A stretch of DNA of 42,061 bases from Methylocystaceae bacterium (GTDB lineage: Bacteria > Pseudomonadota > Alphaproteobacteria > Rhizobiales > Beijerinckiaceae), in the NCBI GenBank assembly GCA_900299115.1, contig OMIO01000069.1, forward strand, positions 1 through 42,061, written 5' to 3'. This document shows positions 7,983-17,663 of the stretch, in pieces. Positions within the stretch are counted from its first letter, which is position 1. Every line of letters starts with the position of its first letter. The notes beneath the pieces are model-generated. The model was not told where the DNA came from. It saw only the letters and a program-made list of their open reading frames with translations, and did not search any database. A program made the position numbers and the translations under genes.

Positions 7983-8984
7983 TCACGCGAGAAGCTGATT
8001 ATCTCGAGCGAACTGTAACAAATTCTTCTGCGGCCTTGCGCCAACGTGTGAAATAATTTCGCCAGCGGCAAGCGCGCCCAAGGCTGCGCTGCGCTCATGG
8101 GACAATCCCTTCGTATAACCAGCCAGAAAACCTGCTGCGAAAAGATCGCCGGCGCCGGTCGTATCAACAACTTCCGCAACTGGATAAGCAGCTGCGCAAA
8201 CCAGATCGCGTTGTGTTACAACAACACAGCCTTTCTCAGAACGCGTCACGACGCCAAGAAGCGCCTTTTCCGCCTGAAGGGCTGAAACGGCTGTGTCAAA
8301 ATCGCCAGTTTGATACAGCGCACGCAATTCGCTTTCATTGGCGAAGAGAAGGTCGACGACGCCTTGACGAATAAGCGACAAAAATTCACTTCGATATCGA
8401 TCCACGCAAAAAGCATCTGAAAGCGACAGAGCTACTTTACCGCCAGATGCGCGCGAGATTTGAGAAGCTTTTAGAAAAGCTTCCTTTGCGCCAGGAGGAT
8501 CCCAAAGATAGCCTTCCATATAGAGAACCTTGGCTTGAGCCACATGGGCCTCATCTATATCCACAGCCTCCAGTGACTGACACGCCCCCAGGAATGTATT
8601 CATCGTTCTTTGCCCATCGGGCGTTACGAAAATCAGACATCTTGCCGTTGCGGCGCCATCGGATGAGGGTTGCGTGTCAAAGATAACGCCTGCTTGACGA
8701 ATATCATGCGTAAATTCACGGCCTGCATCATCGTTTTTGACCTTGCCAACGAAACCAGCGCGACATCCCAGGCTCGCTAGACCCGCCATAGTATTGGCCG
8801 CCGAGCCGCCAGAAATCACAGTTGTAGGACCCATTTGCGCGTAAAGCTGCTCTGCCCGCGCTTCGTCGACAAGCGCCATCGCGCCTTTGCTCAAGCCAAC
8901 TGCGACAAGGAAATCATCCTCCGCACGCGCAATCGTATCGACAATTGCATTACCAATACCAAGAACATCAAGTGAAGATGACAT
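7983..8984 (-). CDS. PfkB family carbohydrate/adenosine kinase
   Basis: Ribokinase-fold kinase that phosphorylates a sugar or nucleoside; alphaproteobacterial members are usually labelled adenosine kinase. The 333 residues begin with DVLGIGNAIVD. They carry the N-terminal PfkB glycine motif GGSAANTMAGLASLG and the C-terminal catalytic motif DTTGAGDLFAAGFLAG, whose aspartate is the catalytic base. Length is typical. It is the upstream partner of the FKBP gene (30-base gap). The substrate is not certain from sequence alone. Confidence 0.9.
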   Translation of the reverse strand: MSSSLDVLGIGNAIVDTIARAEDDFLVAVGLSKGAMALVDEARAEQLYAQMGPTTVISGGSAANTMAGLASLGCRAGFVGKVKNDDAGREFTHDIRQAGVIFDTQPSSDGAATARCLIFVTPDGQRTMNTFLGACQSLEAVDIDEAHVAQAKVLYMEGYLWDPPGAKEAFLKASQISRASGGKVALSLSDAFCVDRYRSEFLSLIRQGVVDLLFANESELRALYQTGDFDTAVSALQAEKALLGVVTRSEKGCVVVTQRDLVCAAAYPVAEVVDTTGAGDLFAAGFLAGYTKGLSHERSAALGALAAGEIISHVGARPQKNLLQFARDNQLLA

Positions 8985-9281
8985 ATCTGAAAGGTCCTAT
9001 TAGAGAATGCTTCACCATAGCTTATCGGAATAGATAATCTAACACGAGCATGAGAGTTATAGCTCTCTCGCAGATTTCTAATCCAATTCGGCATACCAGT
9101 TTTAGACCGACAAAATAAATTCGCCGGATCGCTTTAAGGATCTTGCTCTATGAGCCCGAACGACGACTTTCTAAAGTAAAAAGTCTAGATCAAGAAAACT
9201 TGACCAGGCTCGGATCATAAACACAGCCTCTACTTGTGACGAATTATTTGGCGCAACAGCTATTTTAGGGCGATAAAAAAA
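8985..9281. other. Non-coding stretch between kinase gene and terminator
   Basis: About 300 bases with no supported gene. It must hold the promoter for the minus-strand kinase-FKBP pair. I see short inverted repeats (GAGAG/CTCTC near 9051-9066, GACTTT/AAAGTC near 9166-9186) and no tRNA-like fold, T-run or recognisable regulator site. Confidence 0.3.
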
Positions 9282-9303
9282 CCGGCCTCGCGAACGAGGC
9301 CGG
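9282..9303 (-). terminator. Rho-independent terminator, possibly bidirectional
   Basis: Stem CCGGCCTCG/CGAGGCCGG with a 4-base CGAA loop. The minus-strand side continues GGTTTTTTTATC, a strong U-tract that ends the membrane-protein gene at 9327. The plus side has only CTTTTCA. Confidence 0.85.
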
Positions 9304-9326
9304 CTTTTCACAGTAATTCACTCTTG

Positions 9327-9857
9327 CTATCGGGAAATAGAGGATAAGATGACTTGTATCACCAAAACATAAAGCGCAGCAGTGACAAAAGCTGGAATGG
9401 GACGCAAGGAGACATGACGAAAGAGGAATGCGTACATGAACGCCGTCCACATGATGATCGGAAAGAGCAAGAACCGCGCTAAGCGCTCAGTTGGCAAAGG
9501 CGGAGGCAGCGCAACGCCAACAATTAGATGAAGGATGATATAAGCCAAGGCCGCTAATGCGCCCATGCCCGCCAGCGCAATCATCGTTCGCACAAATTTA
9601 TGATCTTCCTTCATATACCGCAGCAAGTAAAATGTCGCGCCATAGAGAAGCGCCGCGCCGCCAAAGCCATAAATCAAACTACCGTAAATTGAGTGATTGA
9701 AATATTGCGCCCCGATTTGGAACGCAACATAAGCGCCAATCATAATCTTCATGAGCTCAGGCGAATCCGGCAATGAAAGCTGCGACGCCTCAAGGTTGAG
9801 CATTTTGGCAAATGTCTTTGGCGTTGGATTATTGATGAGGGGAATATTTAACGGCAT
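9327..9857 (-). CDS. Unknown integral membrane protein, about four helices
   Basis: I do not recognise a named family. The 176 residues have a soluble N-terminal part of about 35 residues followed by four or five hydrophobic segments (roughly 36-55, 60-80, 88-115, 128-147, 154-174). A Pro-rich loop, VALPPPLPTERLARF, sits mid-protein. The start has a good ribosome site (AGAGGA about 8 bases before the ATG). The gene is monocistronic, bounded by a strong terminator downstream and a hairpin upstream. The layout loosely recalls Yip1-type membrane proteins, but I would not assign that. Confidence 0.75.
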   Translation of the reverse strand: MPLNIPLINNPTPKTFAKMLNLEASQLSLPDSPELMKIMIGAYVAFQIGAQYFNHSIYGSLIYGFGGAALLYGATFYLLRYMKEDHKFVRTMIALAGMGALAALAYIILHLIVGVALPPPLPTERLARFLLFPIIMWTAFMYAFLFRHVSLRPIPAFVTAALYVLVIQVILSSISR

Positions 9858-9909
9858 AAAAAAATCCTCTTACTGGCGACCCCGACACGATAGCCGCTCA
9901 AATTCAAAC

Positions 9910-9936
9910 ACGGGCTCCACTACATATGGGGCCCGT
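9910..9936 (-). terminator. Hairpin downstream of the glycan operon
   Basis: ACGGGCTCC pairs with GGGGCCCGT (9 bp, one G-U) around a 9-base loop. It lies about 100 bases past the stop of the glycosyltransferase on the minus strand. The following minus-strand sequence (GTTTGAATTTG) is only weakly U-rich, so termination here is plausible but not strong. Confidence 0.4.
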
Positions 9937-10038
9937 AAACGACTGGGCAATCACCGAGCCTTACGGCATTGCCCTCATGATTGGCCAAAATAAGCCACGC
10001 CGCCTTGGCCAGGCGCTTCGATCAGAAGGGTTATCGGC

Positions 10039-11454
10039 TTAAGCCAGGCAAAACAACCATTCTTCGCGGGTGAGTATATCAACAATGCGCTGGGCAGCCT
10101 CCATCCAAGTAACATCGAGAGCCGCCTGGGGATCCGCCTTCAAGCCGCCTGTCAAATACCCTTGCGCAACCTCGGCGAGAGCCTCGGGATCGTTGACACG
10201 AAAATAAAGCGCGCCAGACCGGCCACCTTCACGCAACACAGGTAAATCGCTGCAAATTGTCGGGCACCCAAAACGAGCCGCCTCAACAATAGGCAACCCA
10301 AAGCCTTCCGCATAAGATGGAAAAATTAACGCAGCCGCATGTTTATAGAGATAGGCGAGGTCTTGATCATCTGCCTCATCAAACCAGAAGAGACGGCGTC
10401 CATATTCAGGGTGATGAGCGATCCTTGCCACAATCGCTTCGCAGAACCATCCACGCCGCCCGACAATCGTCAAATGCGCGTTAACGCCGTTAGCCCATAA
10501 TTTTTCAAAAGCCTCCAGCGCAACCCAATGGCCTTTTCGCGGCTCAATCGTGCCCACCATTAAAAAAACTGGCGCGCCAACGGCAAAGACCGACAGTATT
10601 TTCTTGCAAGGCGCAGGCGCGGCCCCAGCGATGAGATCTGCGCCACAATGAAACCAGCCAATTTTTAAATTGTGGCGGTGAGGTAATTTATTAATCTCTA
10701 CATATTCGGCGAGCTCTGTCTCAACTGATTTTGATATTGCAAGAAAAGCGTCGCTTTCTAATAGCGCGCGACGCAGCCAGGCCTGATAACGAGGAACGGT
10801 CACTTCATGACATGCGTGAGGATAGAGCTCTGGGATTAAATCAAAGATACAAGTAATAATTCTGCCGCCTTGCTTGTGAACTTTTTCTATCACAGGCGCT
10901 AATTCATCAAATGCATTCCAGCTATCAGACAACATCAAGATACAGTCGCCTGAACTTACGTTTATTTCGATATCCGGACCAGAAACGTCGCCGCCAAGAG
11001 TTTTCGTAAAATCATTTGCGGTAAAGAGGCGATTATTTTCGCACCGAACGGCTAATATTGGGATCTCAAAAGACTTCGCCTGACAATAAGCGCGCATTAT
11101 TTCTTTAACGACACGCTGTATTCCTGTTCCAGCATCACGCTTAATTGTGCCCGAGACATCGACGAGCAAACGCTGCGCTGAACTAACATTCGCTGAATTT
11201 GCGGTCCCTTGCTCCAACATTATCGCACGCGTCGTATCTACAGCATGCTCTTTTGCGTCCAGGCCTAAAACAGCGGCGATCCGCGATTCGATGGGTCGCA
11301 GAAAACGATAAATCACACCAGAAACCGAATATGTCATCCGGTAGCGCTCATGCGTGAGATATAGGAGCTCTTTACGCAAGTAATTGAGTTGAAATTCAAG
11401 TAATCTTTGGCGCTCTTGAGTTAAAATATCTTCTTGTGGCGTCTTGTCTCTCAT
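10039..11454 (-). CDS. GT-B glycosyltransferase (group 1/GT4 type)
   Basis: Probable sugar transferase of a surface-polysaccharide pathway, likely using the GDP-6-deoxyhexose made by the next two genes. From the chosen start it has 471 residues: a helical N-terminal region, the segment LLVDVSGTIKRDAGTGIQRV seen in this glycosyltransferase group, and a C-terminal donor domain. That domain has MVGTIEPRKGH, LTIVGRRGW and the EX7E-type motif EGFGLPIVE. The start at 11454 is preferred because its ATG overlaps the upstream stop (ATGA) in translational coupling. A longer reading would run 84 bases further into the upstream gene. It is third in the gmd-reductase-transferase operon. Confidence 0.88.
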   Translation of the reverse strand: MRDKTPQEDILTQERQRLLEFQLNYLRKELLYLTHERYRMTYSVSGVIYRFLRPIESRIAAVLGLDAKEHAVDTTRAIMLEQGTANSANVSSAQRLLVDVSGTIKRDAGTGIQRVVKEIMRAYCQAKSFEIPILAVRCENNRLFTANDFTKTLGGDVSGPDIEINVSSGDCILMLSDSWNAFDELAPVIEKVHKQGGRIITCIFDLIPELYPHACHEVTVPRYQAWLRRALLESDAFLAISKSVETELAEYVEINKLPHRHNLKIGWFHCGADLIAGAAPAPCKKILSVFAVGAPVFLMVGTIEPRKGHWVALEAFEKLWANGVNAHLTIVGRRGWFCEAIVARIAHHPEYGRRLFWFDEADDQDLAYLYKHAAALIFPSYAEGFGLPIVEAARFGCPTICSDLPVLREGGRSGALYFRVNDPEALAEVAQGYLTGGLKADPQAALDVTWMEAAQRIVDILTREEWLFCLA

Positions 11455-12437
11455 ACCAAACCACCACAAGAGAGACGTGACCGGCTTTCCTCTAAAAGCG
11501 CTTCGACTAAATCTCCCATTGAATATTTCGGCCGCCAAGCTGTTGCGGCGCTTAATTTAGTCGCATCACAAGCAATGCTCACAATATCCACGGCGTTTGA
11601 TCGTAGCCGTTGAGGATCAACCTCAATTTCAAATGAATAGGTCGATCGACTACGAAATTCATCAAGTATTGATGCAATGCTGCGCGCCGCACCGGATGCG
11701 ACATTAAAAATAGAAACACGATCTGGAAGCTCTGATGCGGAAGCAATTAGGCGCATGTAAGCATCAACGACATCACGGACATCAAGAAAATCCCGCGCCC
11801 GCGACAAATCCCCAACCTTCAGTATTGGCTTAACCGCACCCGATTCGATTGTCGCGATTTGTGCAGCAAAAGATGCCAATACGAAATCGCGGCTTCGTTG
11901 ACCTGGACCTGAATGATTTACAGGACGCGCAATAATTAACCGCCCCTCTTCAGCAAGAATGTCGCTGAGGGCATTCTCAGCCGCAAGCTTTGACCGACCA
12001 TAAGACTCTAATGGTCGCGGCATAGCTGCTTCTGTTAAAACGCCCTCTCGAAAACTCAAGCCATAGACCGTTGCAGAAGAGGCAAAAAGAACAACGGCCG
12101 CAGGCGTATGTCGCGCGATTGCAGCGGCAAGCCCAAAGGCTCCATGAAAATTGACCCGCCATGTTTGTTCTGCGGCCTTTGACGCCTGTCCTATTGATGA
12201 CTGTCCGGCAAGATGCACGATAAGATCAGGTCTAAATTGCGCAACGACGTCGTCCATACGCCGCTCATCCAACAGATCTCCGACGATAGCGTCAAATCCC
12301 AAGGGGACGCCCATCTCGTCGGGTCGCAGCAAACAAAGACGTTGCGCATTGGGATAAAATTGAGCAAGCGCAGCGCAGAGATAAGAGCCGACAAAACCAG
12401 CCCCGCCCGTAACCAATATACGCTCATAGGCCGCCAT
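11451..12437 (-). CDS. NAD-dependent epimerase/reductase, GDP-4-keto-6-deoxymannose reductase-like
   Basis: Extended short-chain dehydrogenase that most likely reduces the Gmd product to GDP-D-rhamnose (Rmd) or a related GDP-6-deoxyhexose. The 328 residues begin with the Rossmann motif ILVTGGAGFVGSYL. They carry the catalytic serine region FASSATVYG and the YGRSK motif (Tyr-X3-Lys), plus the substrate-binding ARDFLDVRDVVDAYMRL. It sits 29 bases downstream of gmd and overlaps the transferase by 4 bases. The Rmd assignment leans on this neighbourhood; an epimerase for another sugar nucleotide is possible. Confidence 0.85.
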   Translation of the reverse strand: MAAYERILVTGGAGFVGSYLCAALAQFYPNAQRLCLLRPDEMGVPLGFDAIVGDLLDERRMDDVVAQFRPDLIVHLAGQSSIGQASKAAEQTWRVNFHGAFGLAAAIARHTPAAVVLFASSATVYGLSFREGVLTEAAMPRPLESYGRSKLAAENALSDILAEEGRLIIARPVNHSGPGQRSRDFVLASFAAQIATIESGAVKPILKVGDLSRARDFLDVRDVVDAYMRLIASASELPDRVSIFNVASGAARSIASILDEFRSRSTYSFEIEVDPQRLRSNAVDIVSIACDATKLSAATAWRPKYSMGDLVEALLEESRSRLSCGGLV

Positions 12438-12466
12438 CGCCGCCTGTCCTCGTCAGTCTGAAACGA

Positions 12467-13453
<987 letters not shown>

Positions 13454-13653
13454 CTATAGTCCTTACCGCTCACTTATCGACCATGATCGAACCGGCGTGA
13501 GCTTCTATAATAAAAACAGTGTTTTATAGCACAGGAACCTTGCAGGATGCCCCAACGTCGTCTTGGCTCGATCTGCTCCCAGCGCCTTACCCAATCGCCA
13601 CCCACGATGCAAGGGTGTCAACATCTCTCTTCAAACCAGAAAATGAAGAGCTC
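13454..13653. other. Non-coding stretch upstream of gmd
   Basis: About 200 bases with no supported gene. A near-palindrome, CTATAATAAAAAC/GTTTTATAG, lies at about 13506-13530, 50-75 bases ahead of gmd. It includes an exact TATAAT on the plus strand and TATTAT on the minus strand. It could be promoter or operator sequence; no regulator family can be named. Confidence 0.3.
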
Positions 13654-13782
13654 TCAAAAATGGTCATTAACCCAACGAATGACTCCTAGCGCCAAAAACC
13701 CAAAGAAAAGACCAGCTTTAATGTCAAACCACCTGCAGGCCGCTTTATATAGGCGTGGCGCGCTAGCGTTAGATTGGCGCAA
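13654..13782 (-). CDS. Possible small single-helix membrane protein, 42 residues
   Basis: Just downstream of the LOG gene, the minus strand encodes a short frame whose C-terminal part, FDIKAGLFFGFLALGVIRWV followed by NDHF, looks like a real transmembrane helix with charged flanks rather than random sequence. No ATG or GTG is available in frame. The only usual start is a TTG seven bases after the LOG stop, without a clear Shine-Dalgarno. Translation may be coupled to LOG, or the gene may have lost its start. I do not recognise a family. Confidence 0.35.
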   Translation of the reverse strand: MRQSNASAPRLYKAACRWFDIKAGLFFGFLALGVIRWVNDHF

Positions 13783-13788
13783 AATGGC

Positions 13789-14712
13789 TCAATCCAAAGT
13801 CTCTTCCTGCACAACCTGCCAATGCGTAATCATACGCCAAATGTCCTCTGCTGTCTCAGCATAGGAAAACAATCGACGGTCTTTTGCGTCAATAACCCCC
13901 TCTGAAACGAGAAAATCAAAATTAATTGCTTGGCGCCAATACGTCTCGCCAACAAGAATGATTGGCAGTGGGGCGATTACGCGCGTTTGCACCAGCGTGA
14001 GAGTTTCAAATAACTCATCCAGGGTACCGTAGCCGCCAGGGAAAGCCACAAGCGCCCGCGCCCGCAAAAGGAAATGCAGTTTTCGAATAGCAAAATAATG
14101 AAAACGAAAACATAGGCCTGGCGTGATGTAAGCATTTGGCTGCTGATCTTTTAAAAGCGCGATATTTAACCCTACTGTTGGCGCGCCAGCGTCATAAGCG
14201 CCTCGATTAGTCGCCTCCATTATGCCGGGGCCCCCACCGGTGACAATCGTCAATCGACGCGCCTCCGCATAATCACAAGCCGCGCCAACTAAAGCGCCAA
14301 AATCACGGGCTATTGTGTAGTAATGAGATTTATTCACCAACTGTTGCGCAGTAAACACCTCATGTCTTAACGCATCATCCTCAGGAGCCGCTGAAGCTGC
14401 CGCCTGCGCGCGCTGAAGATTTTCTAATGCAACCGCTGGTTCTCGAAGGCGCGTTGACCCAAACACTACGATCGCATCTGTGAGCCTGTGTTCTTGCAAA
14501 AGCAGCTCGGCCTTTTGATAATCAAGTTGCAATCGCGGGCCTCGCGCTTCTGGTGAGTTGAGGAAATCAATATCCCGATCCGCCTCGATATATGCTGCGC
14601 TTCCCTCCAACATCTCAACGCGTCGGCGCGCATCGATCTCCGCAACACGCCGCGCATCTCTCAAGCCGCCAAAATATGGCAATACGATATTTTTTTCGTT
14701 GTCAGACGACAT
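13789..14712 (-). CDS. LOG family protein (TIGR00730-type phosphoribohydrolase)
   Basis: Rossmann-fold protein of the LOG family; characterised members release the base from cytokinin riboside monophosphates or AMP. The two diagnostic motifs are present, GGGPGIMEATNRGA (about 159-172) and PGGYGTLDELFE (about 225-236), including the catalytic Arg/Glu region. At 307 residues this is the long form, with an N-terminal extension of about 75 residues absent from the short plant-type LOG proteins. I prefer the ATG at 14712 to a TTG two codons upstream. The actual substrate here is unknown. Confidence 0.88.
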   Translation of the reverse strand: MSSDNEKNIVLPYFGGLRDARRVAEIDARRRVEMLEGSAAYIEADRDIDFLNSPEARGPRLQLDYQKAELLLQEHRLTDAIVVFGSTRLREPAVALENLQRAQAAASAAPEDDALRHEVFTAQQLVNKSHYYTIARDFGALVGAACDYAEARRLTIVTGGGPGIMEATNRGAYDAGAPTVGLNIALLKDQQPNAYITPGLCFRFHYFAIRKLHFLLRARALVAFPGGYGTLDELFETLTLVQTRVIAPLPIILVGETYWRQAINFDFLVSEGVIDAKDRRLFSYAETAEDIWRMITHWQVVQEETLD

Positions 14713-14815
14713 TTCCAAAGCCTTTTCGATTCTTTATTTCCGCTGCGTCAAAGCGTATAGGAGCGCCCAGACGCCAATTGTGGCGAAAATTGCAGACTAA
14801 GGGCGAGAGACGACA

Positions 14816-15562
14816 ATGGCTGGGCATAGTCAGTTTAAAAACATCATGCACAAGAAGGGCAAACAGGATGCTATTCGCTCCAAACTCTTCAGCAAACTAG
14901 CCCGAGAAATAACTGTCGCGGCGAAAGCAGGCCTCCCCGATCCCAATATGAACGCCCGACTACGCGCCGCCGTGCTAGCGGCTAAAGCGGAGAATATGCC
15001 CAAAGACAATATAGACCGCGCAATCAAAAAGGCTTCAGGCGCAGATTCTGAAAACTACGATGAAGTCCGTTATGAAGGCTATGCTCCAGGTGGCGTCGCA
15101 GTGATTATTGAAGCCTTGACCGATAATCGCAACCGCACAGCTGGAGAGGTCCGCTCCTATTTCACCAAGGCGGGCGGCTCGCTTGCAGAAACAGGCGCGG
15201 TGTCTTTCATGTTTGACCATGTCGGCATGATTGAATTTGGACAAAAAGTCGCATCAGAAGACGCTATGTTGGAAGCTGCAATTGAGGCAGGAGCGGATGA
15301 TGTAGCCTCAACTGACGAGACGCATGAAATTATCACCTCTGTTGAAAATCTTCGCGATGTGGCGAAAAAACTTGAAGAAAAATTCGGAGACAGCCGTAAG
15401 GCGACACTCATTTGGCGCGCGCAGAATACGCTTAAAGTAGACGATGAAGCTGGTGAAAAAATTCTCAAATTGATCAATGCGCTTGAAGATAACGACGACG
15501 TGCAAAATGTTTATGCAAATTTTGAAATATCCGACACATTAATGGCCAAACTGACCACATAA
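14816..15562 (+). CDS. yebC: YebC/PmpR family (TACO1-type) protein
   Basis: Conserved protein long annotated as a transcriptional regulator; recent family work also links it to translation of difficult sequences. The 248 residues start [19 protein letters not shown], the family signature. They continue with [16 protein letters not shown] and [20 protein letters not shown], and the acidic C-terminal region ends [17 protein letters not shown]. Length is typical. In many proteobacteria yebC leads into ruvC-ruvA-ruvB; here no ruv gene follows and the next gene encodes a lipoprotein. No terminator stands out downstream. Confidence 0.96.
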   Translation: MAGHSQFKNIMHKKGKQDAIRSKLFSKLAREITVAAKAGLPDPNMNARLRAAVLAAKAENMPKDNIDRAIKKASGADSENYDEVRYEGYAPGGVAVIIEALTDNRNRTAGEVRSYFTKAGGSLAETGAVSFMFDHVGMIEFGQKVASEDAMLEAAIEAGADDVASTDETHEIITSVENLRDVAKKLEEKFGDSRKATLIWRAQNTLKVDDEAGEKILKLINALEDNDDVQNVYANFEISDTLMAKLTT

Positions 15563-15723
15563 TCAAAACAGAGCCTAAGCAATAATTCTAACGCCCAGAT
15601 GAAAGAGTTTCTTTTGCCCCCAAATCATTGTGGCGGGATGAGAGGAAATTTATTCTCTGGCTAACGCATCATTAACTAAAATTTTCGACGTCCTTTTAAC
15701 CATTTTTATCCATTGTTTGGGGC

Positions 15724-16623
15724 ATGATCCGCCGCAAACAGATCTTCTTGATCCTTGCGCTGACGGCGGCCCTAGCCGCCTGTTCGGCGCCTTGGAAGCC
15801 GCAGCGTCCAGCATGGCGCACGCAGGCTGAACATGTCTGTCTCGCACAAAAACGCGTGCAACCCTCGGCCTATGTCGCCCTGGCCAATGAAGTCGATGGA
15901 CCCGGGATTTGCGGCCTGACTAAACCCTTCAAAGTAACCGCTTTGCAAGGTGGCGCCGTCGCATTTAACGCCACAGCGACGCTTGATTGCCCAATGGTCG
16001 CCGAACTAGATCAATGGCTAGCCGATGTGGTTCAGCCTTCAGCGCAAGCGCGCTTTGGGCAAAACATTGTCCAGATAAATTCAATGGGCTCGTATGCATG
16101 TCGCGGCATGAACAATCAAAGCGGCGCGCAACTCTCTGAACATTCCTTTGGCAATGCGCTTGATATTGGCGGCTTCGTTCTAGCAGACGGACGACAAATT
16201 TCATTGGTTCAAGATTGGTGGCGCGGCGACGACCAAACGCGCGCCTTCCTAATGGATATTCATCGAGGCTCATGCGAGCATTTTTCAACCGTATTATCGC
16301 CAGGATCCAATGCATTTCACTACAATCATATCCATGTCGACCTCGCGATGCATGGACGCTCAGGCCGCCGGATATGTAGACCTGAGCCGCAAGAAACGCC
16401 GCCCCCAGAGACTTCATCGCTTCTTGCTCAACAAGCGCCGACCCGCCCTGACGATGAAACTGATAATGACACCACAGGCAAACCGCCGCTTGCAGCCTTT
16501 GATACAGGCGGCGGCGAAGACCTGCTTGGACCCATCGCAACGCCCATTGTCCCGCGTCCGCCCCGACGAAATGAATCCGTCGATCTGTCTGAGGTAACTT
16601 CAACAATTCGCAAAAAGCGTTAG
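15724..16623 (+). CDS. Extensin-like family lipoprotein with M15/VanY-like domain
   Basis: Exported lipoprotein probably acting on the cell wall. The signal ends in a lipobox (LAAC, Cys20). The extensin-like C-terminal domain follows, with SEHSFGNALDIGGF and FHYNHIHVDLA. The histidine and aspartate residues in these motifs match the zinc-site pattern of the LAS/M15 peptidase superfamily, suggesting peptidoglycan peptidase activity. The last 80 residues are Pro-rich and low in complexity. Length is 299 residues. Its stop shares bases with the stop of the convergent DUF6460 gene (TTAG at 16620-16623). Function beyond the domain is inferred. Confidence 0.88.
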   Translation: MIRRKQIFLILALTAALAACSAPWKPQRPAWRTQAEHVCLAQKRVQPSAYVALANEVDGPGICGLTKPFKVTALQGGAVAFNATATLDCPMVAELDQWLADVVQPSAQARFGQNIVQINSMGSYACRGMNNQSGAQLSEHSFGNALDIGGFVLADGRQISLVQDWWRGDDQTRAFLMDIHRGSCEHFSTVLSPGSNAFHYNHIHVDLAMHGRSGRRICRPEPQETPPPETSSLLAQQAPTRPDDETDNDTTGKPPLAAFDTGGGEDLLGPIATPIVPRPPRRNESVDLSEVTSTIRKKR

Positions 16624-16904
16624 CGTTTGCCTGATCGTATATTTGCAAGTCGCAGCACAAACCAAGTCGGCACGACAAATACTGCGCCAGCCAATACATA
16701 ACTGGCCAATTCCTGAATTGCGCCAAAACCTAATTGATAAATCCGATCAAAGAATGCTTGCGCGCCTCGCAAAATATCAATGGGTCTTAGCTCAAGCCAC
16801 ATCAACAATGCGCCAACAACCAAAGAGATGAAGAACAGCCGCGCCACAACATTTAATGGCGTCCCACCAAGAAAATTTTCAAGCGCGTTATTTCGAGAAG
16901 CCAT
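16620..16904 (-). CDS. DUF6460-type small membrane protein
   Basis: A 94-residue protein with an N-terminal FLGGTP motif and two membrane helices (about 15-36 and 64-86) separated by an amphipathic stretch, RGAQAFFDRIYQLGFGAIQE. It resembles the DUF6460 proteins common in Hyphomicrobiales; their function is unknown. The reading frame extends 38 codons further upstream. I chose the ATG at 16904 because homologous sequence begins there and AGAGGA lies upstream. It converges on the extensin-like gene with overlapping stops and is divergent from hsp20. Confidence 0.75.
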   Translation of the reverse strand: MASRNNALENFLGGTPLNVVARLFFISLVVGALLMWLELRPIDILRGAQAFFDRIYQLGFGAIQELASYVLAGAVFVVPTWFVLRLANIRSGKR

Positions 16905-17141
16905 ATCTTTTAATCCTCTTTCGGCCTTATCCGTTTCGAAGACCTGTCTGTGCTCACGACTCAATGACGACGAATTATTTAAATTTGGCCAATTCGCAAA
17001 AGGCCCCAATTCATCCATGATGAAACCCGCCTCCGAAACTTCTCATTGTCTTGCCTCAGAAATCCTTGTGGCGCCGCGTTTCCTAGATGGGGACGGCAAG
17101 AGCGATCAACAAGCTGGAAACTAAGCTGCGCCCGAAACCCG

Positions 17142-17172
17142 CTTGAACCTCTTTCTCGCCTCAGCCATATAA
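17142..17172 (+). promoter_or_regulatory. RpoH (sigma-32) type heat-shock promoter for hsp20
   Basis: CTTGAA (17142-17147), 17 bases, then CCATATAA (17165-17172). This matches the alphaproteobacterial RpoH pattern of CTTGAA and CCATnT-like boxes. It lies about 66 bases before the hsp20 ATG, giving a leader near 60 nt. It is the main feature of the 333-base gap 16905-17237. Confidence 0.65.
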
Positions 17173-17237
17173 GCCAGGTTAGAAATGAGGCGCTGACCAA
17201 GGCCTCAAACAAAAGCGCCACAATAAGGGCTTTACAC

Positions 17238-17663
17238 ATGCCGCGACCGCCGCTGAACTCACCTTTTTTATTAGGGTTTGATGAGATTGAACGCGCCCTA
17301 GACCGTGTCACACGAAGCGCGGCGGACGGGTATCCTCCATATAATATCGAACGCTTGCCACGAAATGAAACGCACCCTGAGCGCTTACGCATTGTCCTTG
17401 CCGTCGCCGGCTTCACCCGCGATCAATTAGATGTATCGGTTGAAGAAAATCAATTAGTCATCCGGGGTCGTCAAGCCGATGACCGTGAACGCCATTTTCT
17501 TCATCGCGGGATCGCCGCGCGACAATTTCAGCGCGCCTTCCTTTTAGCAGAAGGCATGCAAGTGATTGGCGCGGATCTCGTTAATGGTCTTTTGTCAGTC
17601 GACCTCGTTCGGCCAGAGCCGGAACGCATCATTAAAAAAATAGACATTGTCGCGCGCGATTAA
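17238..17663 (+). CDS. Small heat-shock protein, Hsp20/alpha-crystallin family
   Basis: ATP-independent chaperone that binds unfolding proteins. From the ATG at 17238 it has 141 residues. The N-terminal FLLGFDEIERALDRV is the phenylalanine-rich start usual in bacterial IbpA-like proteins. The alpha-crystallin domain spans about 35-130, with VAGFTRDQLDVSVEENQLVIRG split over its first strands and a closing VNGLLSVDLVRPEPE. The open frame extends 64 codons upstream without homology, so I reject that start; AAGGG precedes the chosen ATG. The RpoH-type promoter supports heat-shock control. Its stop overlaps the stop of the convergent FTR1 gene (TTAA at 17660-17663). In many alphaproteobacteria a DUF1150 gene sits next to hsp20; here it is about 10 kb away. 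Confidence 0.92.
   Translation: MPRPPLNSPFLLGFDEIERALDRVTRSAADGYPPYNIERLPRNETHPERLRIVLAVAGFTRDQLDVSVEENQLVIRGRQADDRERHFLHRGIAARQFQRAFLLAEGMQVIGADLVNGLLSVDLVRPEPERIIKKIDIVARD

Noticed and set aside
11106-11134. EcfG-like AACG/GTTCC pair inside the glycosyltransferase gene
   Set aside because: The spacing is 15 rather than 16-17 bases and the site lies within coding sequence.
13534-13559. Second EcfG-like promoter, GGAAC-N17-CGTC, plus strand
   Set aside because: The -10 box has a mismatch and no gene or terminator-bounded unit lies downstream.
13547-13864. 105-residue plus-strand frame in the gmd-LOG gap
   Set aside because: Its end is antisense to the LOG gene, composition is unlike a protein, and the opposite strand carries the more protein-like membrane helix.
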